The translations under genes and the position numbers were made by a program. DNA of 64,000 nucleotides from Streptomyces albus subsp. albus (GTDB lineage Bacteria > Actinomycetota > Actinomycetes > Streptomycetales > Streptomycetaceae). This document shows positions 1 to 10,400 of this stretch, piece after piece. The stretch spans positions 1 to 64,000 of the forward strand of contig NZ_JOID01000019.1 in assembly GCF_000719865.1 (NCBI RefSeq). Reading direction: 5' to 3'. The notes under the pieces were generated by a model. It ran no database searches. It worked only from the letters and a program-made list of their open reading frames with translations, and was not told where the DNA came from. Within the stretch, counting starts at the first letter, position 1, and each line of letters opens with the position of its first letter.

Positions 1-100
1 GACCCCGCCCCGCCCCGCCCCGCCCCGGGCTGGGCCCGGGCCCCCGCTCCGGCCGCCCCCGCCGCCCCGGGTTCGTCAGCCGTCCGCATACGCTCGGACG

Positions 101-2734
101 ATGACCACGAGCGAGCACGGCACCGAGACACCCGGAGCGGAGGCCGCTCCCACCGCCGCTCCCACCGCCAACGCCATGCGGCGCGCCCTCAGGCGGGCCC
201 GCGACGGCGTGGCCCTCGACACCGCCGAGGCGGCCGTCCTGCTGCGGGCCCGCGGCGCCGATCTGGCCGAGCTGACCGCCTCGGCCGCCCGCGTCCGGGA
301 CGCCGGGCTGGCCGCGGCCGGGCGCCCCGGCGTCATCACGTACTCCCGCAAGGTCTTCATCCCGCTCACCCGCCTCTGCCGCGACACGTGCCACTACTGC
401 ACCTTCGTCACGGTCCCCGGCAAGCTGCGCCGCGCCGGCGAGGGCATGTTCCTCTCCCCGGACGAGGTGCTGGACATCGCCCGCCGGGGCGCCGAGATGG
501 GCTGCAAGGAAGCCCTGTTCACGCTCGGCGACCGCCCGGAGGACCGCTGGCCCGAGGCCCGCGCCTGGCTGGAGGCGCACGGCTACGACGACACGCTCGC
601 CTACGTCCGCGCCATGGCGGTCCGCGTCCTGGAGGAGACCGGCCTCCTCCCGCACCTCAACCCCGGCGTCCTGTCCTGGACGGACCTCCAGCGGCTCAAG
701 CCCGTCGCCCCCTCCATGGGGATGATGCTGGAGACGACGGCCACCCGCCTCTGGTCCGAGCCCGGTGGCCCGCACCACGGCTCGCCCGACAAGGAACCGG
801 CCGTGCGGCTGCGGGTGCTGGAGGACGCCGGCCGCTCCAATGTGCCGTTCACCACCGGCGTCCTCATCGGCATCGGCGAGACGTACGAGGAGCGCGCCGA
901 GTCGCTGTTCGCGCTGCGCCGCACCGCCCGCGCCTACCAGGGCATCCAGGAGGTCATCGTCCAGAACTTCCGCGCGAAGCCGGACACGGCGATGCGCGGC
1001 ATGCCCGACGCGGAGCTGGAGGAGCTGGCCGCGGCCGTCGCCGTGGCCCGGCACATCCTCGGCCCCTCGGCCCGCATCCAGGCCCCGCCGAACCTCGTGG
1101 ACGCCGAGTACGCCCTGCTGATCGGCGCGGGCATCGACGACTGGGGCGGCGTCTCCCCGCTCACCCCCGACCACGTCAACCCCGAGCGCCCCTGGCCGCA
1201 GATCGACGAGCTGGCCGCGCGCACCGCCGAGGCCGGTTTCGAACTCCGCGAACGCCTCACCGTCTACCCGGAGTTCATCCGCCGCGGCGAGCCCTGGCTC
1301 GACCCGCGCCTGCTGCCGCACGTCACCGCGCTCGCCGACCCGGAGACCGGCCTCGCCCGCGAGGGCGTCAAGCCGTCCGGCCTGCCCTGGCAGGAGCCGG
1401 ACGAGCGGTTCACCGCCACCGGCCGCACCGATCTGCACCGCACCATCGACACCGAGGGCCGCACGGCCGACCGCCGCGCGGACTTCGACGCGGTGTACGG
1501 CGACTGGGAGGCGCTGCGCGAGGCCGCCGCCCCGGGCATGGCCCCGTCCCGCATCGACGCCGACGTGCGCTCCGCGCTGGCCACCGCCGCCGACGACCCG
1601 GAGCGGCTGACGGACGCCGAGGCGCTGGCCCTGCTGCACGCCGACGGCCCGGCCCTGGACGCCCTGTGCTCCGTCGCGGACGACCTGCGCCGCTCGGTGG
1701 TCGGCGACGAGGTGACGTACATCGTCACCCGCAACATCAACTTCACCAACGTCTGTTACACCGGCTGCCGCTTCTGCGCCTTCGCGCAGCGCCGCACCGA
1801 CGCCGACGCGTACACCCTCTCCCTGGAGCAGGTCGCCGACCGGGCCGCGCAGGCGTGGGACGTGGGCGCCGTCGAGGTGTGCATGCAGGGCGGCATCCAC
1901 CCGGACCTGCCCGGCACCGCCTACTTCGACATCGCCCGGGCCGTGAAGGAGCGCGTGCCGGGGATGCACGTCCACGCCTTCTCGCCGATGGAGGTCGTCA
2001 ACGGCGCCTCCCGCACCGGGATGCCGGTCCGCGAGTGGCTGACGGCCGCGAAGGAGGCGGGGCTCGACTCCGTCCCCGGCACCGCCGCGGAGATCCTCGA
2101 CGACGAGGTCCGCTGGGTGCTCACCAAGGGCAAACTGCCCGCCGCCACCTGGGTCGAGGTGATCGGGACGGCCCACGAGCTGGGCATCCGCTCCTCCTCC
2201 ACGATGATGTACGGGCATGTGGACCAGCCCCGCCACTGGCTCGGCCATCTGCGGCTGCTCGCCGGGATGCAGCGGCAGGCGCTGGAGAAGGGGGCCCTGG
2301 GCTTCACCGAGTTCGTGACCCTGCCGTTCATCCACACCAACGCCCCGGTCTACCTCGCCGGCATCGCCCGCCCCGGGCCGACCGTGCGCGACAACCGAGC
2401 CGTCACCGCCATGGCGCGGCTGCTGCTCCACCCGTACATCCCCAACATCCAGACGAGCTGGGTGAAGCTCGGCGCGGAGGGCGCCGCCGAGATGCTCCGC
2501 TCCGGAGCCAACGACCTGGGCGGCACGCTGATGGAGGAGACCATCTCCCGCATGGCGGGCTCCTCCTACGGCTCCTACCGCTCGGTGCGCGATCTGACGG
2601 CCATCGCCGAGGCCGCCGGCCGGCCCGCCCGCCCGCGCACCACCACCTACGGCGAGGTGCCGGCGGAGCGGCAGGCGGCGGCGGCCGCCTCCGACGGGCA
2701 TCTGCCGGAGCTGCTGCCGGTCCTCGACTCCTGA
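101..2734 (+). CDS. fbiC: FO synthase FbiC (fused CofG/CofH)
   Basis: Bifunctional radical-SAM enzyme that builds FO (7,8-didemethyl-8-hydroxy-5-deazariboflavin), the chromophore of coenzyme F420, from 5-amino-6-ribitylaminouracil and tyrosine. Two radical-SAM modules lie in tandem: a CofG-like half with cluster cysteines C93, C97 and C100, and a CofH-like half with C552, C556 and C559, both spaced CxxxCxxC. The 877-aa length is normal for the fused actinobacterial form. The ATG at 101 has no clear ribosome-binding site; its 5' flank is a C-rich tract with five CCCCG repeats (3-27), so the transcript may be leaderless or the start slightly different. No other F420 gene lies in the window. Family call is secure. 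Confidence 0.97.
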   Translation: MTTSEHGTETPGAEAAPTAAPTANAMRRALRRARDGVALDTAEAAVLLRARGADLAELTASAARVRDAGLAAAGRPGVITYSRKVFIPLTRLCRDTCHYCTFVTVPGKLRRAGEGMFLSPDEVLDIARRGAEMGCKEALFTLGDRPEDRWPEARAWLEAHGYDDTLAYVRAMAVRVLEETGLLPHLNPGVLSWTDLQRLKPVAPSMGMMLETTATRLWSEPGGPHHGSPDKEPAVRLRVLEDAGRSNVPFTTGVLIGIGETYEERAESLFALRRTARAYQGIQEVIVQNFRAKPDTAMRGMPDAELEELAAAVAVARHILGPSARIQAPPNLVDAEYALLIGAGIDDWGGVSPLTPDHVNPERPWPQIDELAARTAEAGFELRERLTVYPEFIRRGEPWLDPRLLPHVTALADPETGLAREGVKPSGLPWQEPDERFTATGRTDLHRTIDTEGRTADRRADFDAVYGDWEALREAAAPGMAPSRIDADVRSALATAADDPERLTDAEALALLHADGPALDALCSVADDLRRSVVGDEVTYIVTRNINFTNVCYTGCRFCAFAQRRTDADAYTLSLEQVADRAAQAWDVGAVEVCMQGGIHPDLPGTAYFDIARAVKERVPGMHVHAFSPMEVVNGASRTGMPVREWLTAAKEAGLDSVPGTAAEILDDEVRWVLTKGKLPAATWVEVIGTAHELGIRSSSTMMYGHVDQPRHWLGHLRLLAGMQRQALEKGALGFTEFVTLPFIHTNAPVYLAGIARPGPTVRDNRAVTAMARLLLHPYIPNIQTSWVKLGAEGAAEMLRSGANDLGGTLMEETISRMAGSSYGSYRSVRDLTAIAEAAGRPARPRTTTYGEVPAERQAAAAASDGHLPELLPVLDS

Positions 2735-3125
2735 GTGTGCCCGAGAGGGCCGGTCCGGCAGCGCCGGTTGGACGGCTCGGGTGGGACGGCTCGGTTGGGA
2801 CGGAAGCGACCCCGGCGGCACCGGGCGGCAGTTGAGGCGGGCCGGAGCGCGCCGAGTGCGGCCGTCCCGCCGCCGCACGCGGCCCGGGCGCGGTCCGCAC
2901 ACCGCGTCCCGGCACGGTCCGGCGGCGGAGCGCGTGGGACGGGAGAGGCCCCCGGGTGCCGGGCGACGGGTGTTGCGGGCCGGGAGGCCGCTGCGACGCG
3001 GCGGCGCCGGGGAACCGCATCCGGCCCGGCCTGAGGTGTGGACCAGTCCACTACAGTGCTGCGCGCCGAAGAGATGGCGGGGGACAGCGCGCTGGGGGGC
3101 GCGTACATCGTCGGAAGGGAACGCA
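2735..3125. other. intergenic stretch, fbiC to ADP-ribosylglycohydrolase
   Basis: No convincing gene. It holds two near-identical copies of a 12-13 base unit (TGGACGGCTCGG at 2769-2780 and TGGGACGGCTCGG at 2782-2794) just after fbiC, a plain GC-rich stretch, and near its right end the palindrome and -10-like site described separately. An open frame runs through it in phase with the next gene, but its composition is unlike protein and the purine-rich site at 3112-3120 marks the real start. Confidence 0.6.
3038..3057 (+). promoter_or_regulatory. palindromic operator abutting a -10-like box
   Basis: Perfect inverted repeat GTGGAC/GTCCAC (3038-3043 and 3046-3051) with a two-base centre, followed at once by TACAGT (3052-3057), which resembles a -10 hexamer. 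It lies about 70 bases before the start at 3126. A short tight palindrome against a -10 is a typical repressor site; the shape recalls GntR/HutC-type operators but no regulator gene of that family is adjacent. Confidence 0.5.
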
Positions 3126-4241
3126 GTGACCGCAGCGCGCACGGCCGTCTGGGGCCGCGCCGAACAGCAGGACTTCCGCAGCCGGGTGCGGGGCTGCCTG
3201 CTCGGGGGCGCCATCGGCGACGCGCTGGGCGCCGGGGTCGCCGGCGACTCGCTCCCGGACATCCGCACCGCCCACGGCCAGCAGGGGCTGACGGACCTCG
3301 TCCCGGTGTACGGGCGCCGCGGCGCGGTCACCGACGAGACGCAGATGACCCTGTTCACCGTCGACGGGCTGATACGGGCCCAGGTGCGCCGGGACACCGG
3401 GGCCTGGCACCCGCCGACCGATCTCCACCGGGCCTACCGGCGCTGGGCGGCCACCCAGCACGAGTGGGGCCCGGACGAGCGCCGGACGGAGGACGGCTGG
3501 CTGGCCCGCGAGGAGTGGCTCTACTCGCGCCGCGACCCGGACCGCGCCGGCCTCCTCGGGCTCGCCGACGACCGGATGGGCACCCTCGACCGGCCGAAGA
3601 ACCCGGAGGAGAAGGGCTGCGGCGCCCTGGCCCGCTCGGCGCCGTTCGGGCTGCTCGTCGGCTGGGAGCCGCAGCTCGTTTTCCAGCTGGCGGTGGAGTG
3701 CGGGGCGCAGACGCACGGCCATCCGACGGGCTATCTGGCCGCCGGGGCGTTCGCGGTCGTCGTGCACGGGCTGGGGCGCGGGGAGAGTCTCGACCAGGCC
3801 GTGCAGCAGGCCATGGTGCAGATCGCCTCCCGGCCGGGCCACGAGGAGACGACGGCCGCGCTCAAGTCGGCCCTCGGCGCCGTGCGGCAGGGGCTGCCGT
3901 CGGCCGCTCGGGTCGAGTCGCTGGGCGAGGGCCGCACGGCGGACGAGGCGCTGGCGATCGCCCTCTACTGCGCGCTGGTCGCCGAGGACGTGCGGCACGG
4001 GCTGCTGCTCGCCGTGAACCACGGCGGCGCCTCGGACGCCACCGGCTCCGTCTGCGGCAACCTCCTCGGGGTGCTGCATGGCGAGACGGCCCTGCCGCCG
4101 GGATGGCTGGCGGAGGTGGAGGGGCGGCAGACGATCCTGGAACTGGCGGACGACTTCGCGATGGAGATGACGCAGGGCCCGGCCCTGCACGGACCGGCGA
4201 TCTCCTCCCCGGGCTGGCTGGCCCGTTACCCGCGGGCGTAG
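3126..4241 (+). CDS. ADP-ribosylglycohydrolase-family protein with altered metal ligands
   Basis: 371-aa protein of the DraG/ARH3 fold, which removes ADP-ribose from proteins or small molecules using two Mg ions. The N-terminal motif GAIGDALG and the all-alpha pattern are clear. The usual first metal motif (S/T)DDT reads TDET (D70, E71, T72) and the C-terminal motif normally read as GDSD(S/T)T reads GASDAT (A302, S303, D304), so one conserved metal-binding aspartate is alanine and another is glutamate. Activity may be changed or lost. The GTG at 3126 was chosen because GGAAGGG lies six to eight bases upstream; a palindrome overlaps its likely promoter. It seems monocistronic. Family confident, activity uncertain. 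Confidence 0.88.
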   Translation: MTAARTAVWGRAEQQDFRSRVRGCLLGGAIGDALGAGVAGDSLPDIRTAHGQQGLTDLVPVYGRRGAVTDETQMTLFTVDGLIRAQVRRDTGAWHPPTDLHRAYRRWAATQHEWGPDERRTEDGWLAREEWLYSRRDPDRAGLLGLADDRMGTLDRPKNPEEKGCGALARSAPFGLLVGWEPQLVFQLAVECGAQTHGHPTGYLAAGAFAVVVHGLGRGESLDQAVQQAMVQIASRPGHEETTAALKSALGAVRQGLPSAARVESLGEGRTADEALAIALYCALVAEDVRHGLLLAVNHGGASDATGSVCGNLLGVLHGETALPPGWLAEVEGRQTILELADDFAMEMTQGPALHGPAISSPGWLARYPRA

Positions 4242-4290
4242 CGCCGGGCGGGCGCCGGGGCCGGTGAGGTGCGGGGAGGATCTGCGGAGG

Positions 4291-4329
4291 GTGCCGCGGG
4301 GAGGTGCCGCGGGGAGGTGCCGCGGGGAG
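4291..4329. repeat. 13-bp tandem repeat, three copies
   Basis: Three perfect head-to-tail copies of GTGCCGCGGGGAG (4291-4303, 4304-4316, 4317-4329) in the gap between two convergent genes. Probably slippage-prone simple sequence; no function evident. Confidence 0.85.
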
Positions 4330-4440
4330 GTGGTGCGGGGGGTGGGGCCGAGCCCCCTCGGCCGGGACGGCGAGCACAGTCGAGAGGGCTCAGCTCGGGT
4401 GATGCGTGACGCGTGGTGCCTGGTGCGTGACGCCTGGCGC

Positions 4441-4467
4441 GTGGTGCGCGTGGTGCGCGTGGTGCGT
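4441..4467. repeat. 9-bp tandem repeat, three copies
   Basis: GTGGTGCGC repeated three times (last copy ends in T), with looser GTGGTGC copies on both sides from about 4411 to 4495. Together with the 13-bp repeat it fills most of the 312-base gap 4242-4553, where I see no gene. Confidence 0.8.
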
Positions 4468-4553
4468 CCGCGGGTGGTGCGTCGTGCGGGTGGTGCCCGG
4501 TGGGCGCGTTCCCCCGTGCGAGGTGACGGCGCGGCCACCGCTGTGGGAGGTGG

Positions 4554-4787
4554 TCAGCCGAGGCCGGGGGCCCGGTGGTCGAGGCCCGCGACGAATGCCC
4601 GCCAGGAGGTCTCGGAGAAGCTCAGGGGCGGGCGGCCGACGTCCTTGGAGTCCCGGACCGCGACGGATCCGGGAACGCGGGCGGCGACCTCGACGCAGTT
4701 GCCGTTGCCCGAGTGGGACGACTTCCTCCAGGCGCCGCTGAGGCCCTGTGCGTGGGGGGTTGCGGGGGTGACGGGTGGTACAGCCAT
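4554..4787 (-). CDS. DUF397 protein (Scr2-like partner of the XRE regulator)
   Basis: 77-aa DUF397 protein. The family core is complete: W-R-K-S-S-H-S near the start, a CVEVA segment, VAVRDSKD, and a C-terminal LSF...W..F motif. DUF397 proteins are usually paired with an XRE/DUF5753 regulator, and that partner lies 360 bases upstream on the same strand. In S. coelicolor the Scr1/Scr2 (SCO4441/SCO4442) XRE-DUF397 pair activates antibiotic production; the local context here (carboxypeptidase gene next door) makes orthology plausible but unproved. ATG at 4787 is preceded by GGAG six bases away. An in-frame upstream ATG at 4844 would add 19 unlike-family residues and was not used. Confidence 0.85.
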   Translation of the reverse strand: MAVPPVTPATPHAQGLSGAWRKSSHSGNGNCVEVAARVPGSVAVRDSKDVGRPPLSFSETSWRAFVAGLDHRAPGLG

Positions 4788-5147
4788 GATTGCTCCGATG
4801 GCTTCGCGGGTTGATGTGACGCCCGCGGCGCCCGGGCCGCGCACGGCACCGGGAGACGGGGCGTGAGCGACGCTACGGGCTCACCCCACCCGGTCCGGAA
4901 GTCCCATCACCCGAACGAATGGCATATGCGACGATCTCTGCCGCCCGCCGACCAGGGCGTGTACTCTGCCCCGGCCCTGCCACCCCGTGGTCATCCACTG
5001 GTTGACTGAACGTCACCTGACGGACACTCCGGGCCGCTACAGCTGGGAGGCGGCACTTTCGCGGCCCCGCCCGGCCGGCCTCCCCGCCTTCCCGGACGCG
5101 CGTCTTTCCGGTGCCGCCCGGCCGCCCGGCCCCCGGCAGCGCGCCGC
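4788..5147. other. 360-bp gap between XRE and DUF397 genes
   Basis: No gene seen. The gap is unusually long for an XRE-DUF397 pair, which often overlaps, so the DUF397 gene probably has its own promoter here. A less GC-rich patch at about 4981-5030 is the likeliest place, but no clear -35/-10 pair stands out. Confidence 0.5.
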
Positions 5148-6005
5148 TCAGCCGGCGTACTCCTTGGCCAGTTTGGACATGAGCTGCCGGGTGCGCTCCG
5201 GGTGAAGCGCCTGGGCCCGCAGGTGCTCGTACATCACGCTGTAGTGCTGCACCTCCCCGTGCTTCTCCAGGTAGAGGTCGCTGGTGACGCCCTCCAGGTA
5301 GACCACGCTGGAGTCCGCCGCGTCCGAGAACTCCAGCAGCGAGAAGGTGCCGACCATGCCCGGGTGCGCGCCCACCGAGTACGGGAGGACCTGCACCGTC
5401 ACATGCGGGCGGTGGCTCAGCTCGATCAGCTGCTCCAGCTGTTCCCGCATGATCCGCGGGCTGCCGACGACCCGGCGCAGCGCCGACTCGTCCACCACGG
5501 CCCAGAAGCGCAGCGGAGAGACGGGGTCGTGGATGCGGTCCTGGCGCTTCATCCGGACCTCCACCCGCTTGGCCTTGTCGGCCGGGGCCGCCTCGGGCTC
5601 CATGCCCTCGATCACGGCCTCGGCGTACTCTCGGGTCTGCAGCAGCCCGGGGACGAGCAGCGACTCGTAGTTGCGGACGGACGCGGCGTCCGTCTCCAGA
5701 CCGATGTAGACGCTGTACGGGATGTCGCCGAAGGCATGCCACCAGCCCTGTTGCCGCGACTCCTTGGCCATCTGCATCAGGGAGTCGACGACACGCTGGT
5801 CCTCGACCTCGTAGACCCGGCAGAGATCGCGCACGTCGCGCTGGCTGATGCTGCGGCGGCCGTTCTCCAGCCTGCTGATCTTGGACTGGGACACCAGCAG
5901 CCGCTCCGCGACGGCTTCCGCCGTCATGCCCTTGAGCTCGCGGAGCCGGCGCAACTCCTGGCCCAACCGGCGACGCCTGACGGTGGGATTGACATGAGAC
6001 GCCAC
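5148..6005 (-). CDS. XRE-family regulator with DUF5753 domain (Scr1-like)
   Basis: 285-aa DNA-binding regulator: an N-terminal helix-turn-helix (about residues 10-65, with the LLVSQSKISRLENG recognition region) followed by a DUF5753 domain (about 95-275, with the LLQTREYAEAV and VQVLP signatures). Such proteins act with a small DUF397 partner, here at 4554-4787, and in Streptomyces often affect differentiation and antibiotic synthesis; Scr1 of S. coelicolor is the best-studied case. GTG at 6005 is chosen because GGAGG lies nine bases upstream and family members begin with this same stretch; upstream extension is low-complexity. Role inferred from family and context. Confidence 0.9.
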   Translation of the reverse strand: MASHVNPTVRRRRLGQELRRLRELKGMTAEAVAERLLVSQSKISRLENGRRSISQRDVRDLCRVYEVEDQRVVDSLMQMAKESRQQGWWHAFGDIPYSVYIGLETDAASVRNYESLLVPGLLQTREYAEAVIEGMEPEAAPADKAKRVEVRMKRQDRIHDPVSPLRFWAVVDESALRRVVGSPRIMREQLEQLIELSHRPHVTVQVLPYSVGAHPGMVGTFSLLEFSDAADSSVVYLEGVTSDLYLEKHGEVQHYSVMYEHLRAQALHPERTRQLMSKLAKEYAG

Positions 6006-6325
6006 GAGGCCGCACCTCCGACTCGAAACCGCTGTTTTTCCAGCAGCCTGCCACTGCGGACCGCGGCGGCGCTGGGAAACGGCGACAGAGGGTTGCCCTC
6101 CGTGCACTTCGGGCGATGGCCGCGCCGCCGCGCGTGCGGACATACCCGGGCAGGCCGCGCGCGGACGGGGGCCGGGCGCCTTCGCGGGCGCCCGGCCCAC
6201 CGCCCGCGCGCGTCTCGCCGGCTCCCGGACCGGCCGTGGGGACGGCGGTCCGGTCGGTGGGTGGGTGAATCGTTCGGTTCCGAGAGTGGGTTGGGGGTGT
6301 GGGTACTGAGTTGCTGCTCCGGTGC

Positions 6326-6355
6326 TCCGGCGCATTGGTGCGCCGATGCGCCGGA
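6326..6355 (-). terminator. hairpin after the GPP34 gene
   Basis: Perfect 10-bp stem (6326-6335 with 6346-6355) and a 10-base loop, 36 bases past the stop of the leftward GPP34 gene. GC-rich, no T-tract, as is common in streptomycetes. It lies in an otherwise featureless 385-base gap (6006-6390). Confidence 0.5.
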
Positions 6356-6390
6356 CCGCCGACGCACCGGGGTGGGGTGCGTCCGGCGCT

Positions 6391-7119
6391 CTAACGCGCC
6401 GCGGCGCGCGCCATGCTCCCGCGCCGCGCCTGCGGCGGCACGCCCGCCGGATCGCCCGGTCCGCCCCGGGGCGCCGGCGATCGCCGCGGCTGCACGGCCA
6501 CGCCGTTCTGCACGTCCATCACGGCGTGGGCCACGAGCCCGCCCATCGGGTCGTGCCGGATCAGATCCCGCAGCCTGGAGCGGCAGGACCTGCCCTCGTT
6601 GCCCGGGTAGAGGTGCTTGCCGAGCCCCACCGCGTGGGCGAGCGCGGCCAGCGCCGCGGTCCGCGGGTCCGGCGGTACGCCGGTGCGGATCGCGTTGTCG
6701 AGCCGGTTCCTGATGTCCCGGCTGATGGCCGTCTCCGTCGCCTGGTAGCGCGTCGTCGGCAGTACCCCGCACATCTGTCCGGCCACGGCATGGACCATGC
6801 CGCACCGCTCCAGATGCGTGAGATACGTCTGGCGCAGCCCCAGCCGGGGCCCGCCGATCCAGTGGACGGCGCGCACCGGACTGCCGCGACGGCGCAGCAG
6901 TTCGAGCGCGGAGTCCAGTGTCGGATCTCCTGTCGGCCGTGGCAGCACCACGGCGATACGATCCCCGTCAGGGGCTATCCGTCCTGCCAGAGCCAGCTCC
7001 ACTAGCTGTGCCCCGGCGAGACCGAGGTCGAGCGACTGCGGCTGCGCCGTGGTTCCCGTGGCCGGGTCCAAGGCCAGCAGCAGAAGCTCCTCCGGAATTG
7101 TTCTGCGGCTCCTGCCCAT
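6391..7119 (-). CDS. GPP34 (GOLPH3/Vps74-like) family protein
   Basis: 242-aa protein of the GPP34 family. The family opening is present (PEELLLLALD, then a LDLGLAGAQLVELALAGRI stretch), followed by the alpha-helical body. Eukaryotic members bind phosphoinositides and Golgi enzymes; in streptomycetes the family is widespread and its role is unknown, though a link to membranes or development has been suggested. Residues after about 200 are low-complexity, basic and proline-rich. ATG at 7119 has GGGGAGG five bases upstream. It is on the same strand as the XRE and DUF397 genes but separated from them by 385 bases and a hairpin. Confidence 0.85.
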   Translation of the reverse strand: MGRSRRTIPEELLLLALDPATGTTAQPQSLDLGLAGAQLVELALAGRIAPDGDRIAVVLPRPTGDPTLDSALELLRRRGSPVRAVHWIGGPRLGLRQTYLTHLERCGMVHAVAGQMCGVLPTTRYQATETAISRDIRNRLDNAIRTGVPPDPRTAALAALAHAVGLGKHLYPGNEGRSCRSRLRDLIRHDPMGGLVAHAVMDVQNGVAVQPRRSPAPRGGPGDPAGVPPQARRGSMARAAAR

Positions 7120-7413
7120 CCATGCCTCCCCGCGTGGATGTCTGACAGGGTGACCCCTCTCACAATGGTCTGTCGAGAGTGCCTGGGGACTTTGTGAGGG
7201 AACCGTTAGGTATGTCGTCCTCGTCTAGCCACTGGGCGGGGGCCGTCCGGGCGCCGATCGGGGAGCGGAAGCCGGATCTCGGCGGCCCGGTGGGCGGAAC
7301 GGAGGGTTCCGCGCTGGACACTGGTGGTGCGGATCAGCAGTGGCGCGCGGTGCCGTCGGATCATACGGGGTCCCCGCGGCACGTTGGACAGCAGTACGTA
7401 TGGAGGAGGCACG

Positions 7414-10400
7414 GTGGCGGGCGAGTCCCCCGGTAAGTCGGAGCAGCGGAAGTCATCGGGGGCGACGACGGAAGCGGAATCCGGGCGCGACCCGCGCCTC
7501 GCCGTTTTCGGAACCTCGTCGGAGGACGACGGCCGCGGAGCGGGCGGTGGCGGCGGGGACGCGGAGGCCGCGGAGGCCGCGGAGGCCGTGGAGGCCGTGG
7601 CGGAGGATGCCGACCCGGAGAACGGCATCCCGGACGGCAGCGCGCCGGAGGCCGGTGCTTCGGAGAGCGGGGCTTCGGAGGACGGCGCTGCTGCCGGGAC
7701 CCCCGGGACCGGAGCCGGGAGCGGGCAGAAGGCGGCGGAACCGGTCGACGGACGGCTGCGGGACGCGGTCGCGGCCTGGGTCGCCACGAGCGACGACGAG
7801 CAGTCCGCCCCGGAGACGTCCTCCGAGGCTGCCTCGGAGGACGAAGACACCGGACCGTCCGCCGGACCGTCCACCGGGACGGCCGAGAGCGGGACGGCCG
7901 AGGGTGAAACGGCCGTGGACGGGAGGGCCGAGGACGACGCGGCCGGGCGCGCCGACCTGGTGACGGCGGCCTTCGGCGGCCTGCGGGCCGCACGCGCCGA
8001 GTCCTCGGAACGCGGTTCGTCCGCCCGCACCGGGGCTCCCGCGGGGGGCAGCGGAGACCGGGGAACCATGGTCTTCGGCAGTCCCCTCCGGGACGGCGAG
8101 GAGCGGAAGCCCGCGGAGCCGTCAGAGCCCTCCGAGCCGTCCGAGCCGTCCGAGCCGTCGACCGGGAAGGGCGAGGACTCGGACTCCGCGGACGCGGTGG
8201 CCCCCGGGAAGAAGTCCGCCCCGGAAGAGGCTCGCCAGGGCCGGAAGGCAGCCGAACCGCTTGCGAAGGCGAACGCGAAGGACGGCGACTCCGCCACGGC
8301 GGACGAACCGGCGCGGGACGCCGAGTCCGCGTCACCTGATGCGGCGGGCTCGAAGGCCGGCAAGAGCGGCGCGGGCACGGCGAGCACCGGGAGCGGCGCG
8401 AACGCCGACCGTGTCGACGGGGACAGTGGTGCCGCCGGTGCCGCCGGTGCCGCCGATGCCGGAGGTGCCGCCGATGCCGCCGCGGGCGGTGCGGCCCGTA
8501 AGGACAAGCCCGTGGACCAGCCGACGGCGGTCTTCCGGGTGCGGCAGCCGGCCAAGCCGGGCGGTGCCGGGCCGGCCGTCGGAACCGGCGGGAAGGACAC
8601 GGACGAGACCCGCGACAGCACATCGGCCAACGGTTCGACGGGCGGGGCGAAGACGGCGGAGGCCGCAAAGGCGGTTGCGGACAAGGCGGGTGGCGGGGGG
8701 CCGGAAACCGGGGAGCCGGGCGGCGACAAGCCCGGCACCGCAAAGCCCGGCACTGCGAAGCCGGAGGCCGGAACACCGGACACGGGGAAGCCGGAGCGCG
8801 CGAAGACGGGGGCCGGCGAGCCCGGGTCCGGAAAGTCCGAGCCCGGAAAGTCCGAGCCCGGAAAGGCGGACGCCGGCGAGGCCGGGTCCGGCAAGCCGAG
8901 GGCTGCCGGACCGGCTGCCGGGCGGGCCAGCACGTTCGTACCGCTGCAGTCCTCCGAGACCGCGCCCCGCACGCCCCCGCCGTCCAAGACCCCCGCCGCC
9001 GGGCCCTCCTGGGCGGCGCGTCCGGAGACCGCCCGCGCGGACTCCGCGAGCGGCGGCGCCGCGCCCGCCGCGCGGGCCGGAGCCGGGGCCACGGCTGCCC
9101 CTGATGCCAAGGCCGCGCCCGGAACCACCGCCGCGCCCGGGGCCGAGGCCGCCGCCGGAGCCGCGGTCGCTCCGTCACCGGCCGGGGAGTCCGAGGTCGA
9201 GCGGACCAAGCAGCAGCCGCTGCCGCCGCTCGATCTGCTGGCCAAGCTCACCAACACCCCGCCGCCGCCGGAGACTCCGCTGCGCACCCTGGTGCGCCGG
9301 GTCAAGATCTGGACGCCGCTGGTCCTGCTCCTCCTGATCGTGTTCGCGATCGCACAGTCCATCCGTCCGCTGCCGGAACCCGAGCTGCGGCTGACGGCGG
9401 CCTCCGAGTACGCCTTCAAGGGCGAGAAGCCGTCCCTGCCGTGGCCGGACGAGGGCCAGGCCTATGTGGAGATCGACGGTCTCGGCAGCCTCGGTTCCTC
9501 CGGGGAGGAGAAGCCCGTTCCGATCGCCAGCGTCGCCAAGGTCATGACCGCGTACGTCTTCCTGCGCGAGCATCCGGTGAAGAAGGGCGACGAGGGCGTG
9601 AAGATGAAGGTCGACGCCCAGGCCGTGAAGGACTACGAGACCGGCAAGGCCGACAGCGAGTCCGTGGTGCGGCTGACGGAGGGGCAGATGCTCTCCGAGT
9701 ACGAGGCGCTGGAAGCGCTCATGCTCCCCTCCGCGAACAACGTGGCGCGGCTGATGGCCCGTTGGTACGAGCAGGAGAACGGCGGGGACTTCGTCGCCGC
9801 GATGAACGACGCCGCCAAGGACCTCGGCATGAGGAACACCACCTTCACCGACCCCAGCGGCCTGGAGAAGTCGACGGTGAGCACCGCCAAGGACCTGGTG
9901 AAGCTCGGCAAGGCGGCGATGGCGATCCCGGTCTTCAAGGAGATCTCCGCGAAGACGTACTACATCGACAGCAATGACGACAAGCAGCTCAACTACAACC
10001 GCCTGATCCCCTACACGGGCATCGGCATCAAGACCGGTACGAGCACCGCCGCGGGCGGCAATCTGCTCTTCGCGGCGGAGCAGCCCATCGCCGGGACGAA
10101 GCAGCTGATCGTCGGCGCGGCGCTGGGCCAGTACAAGGTGCCGGCCATCGACTCGGTGACCGAGGTCAGCAAGCAGCTCATCGAGTCGGCGCAGGCGGTG
10201 CTCACGGACGCCAAGGTGGTCGAGAAGGGCCAGGTCGTCGGCCATGTCGACGACGGCCTGGGCGGTACGACCCCGGTGGTCGCCACCAAGGACGTCACGG
10301 CGGTCGGCTGGCCGGGGCTGACGGTGGAACTCGCGCTCAGCGACGGCGGGGAGACCGTCCCGCACGAGGCGGAGGCGGGCACCGAGGTCGGCCTGCTGAC

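Noticed and set aside
4291..4467. Tandem repeats considered as a CRISPR array
   Set aside because: Units of 13 and 9 bases without spacers; simple sequence, and no cas genes are present.
7206..9419. Long leftward open frame (737 codons) opposite the carboxypeptidase tail
   Set aside because: Ser/Pro/Ala-only composition without motifs; it mirrors the low-complexity tail of the real rightward gene.
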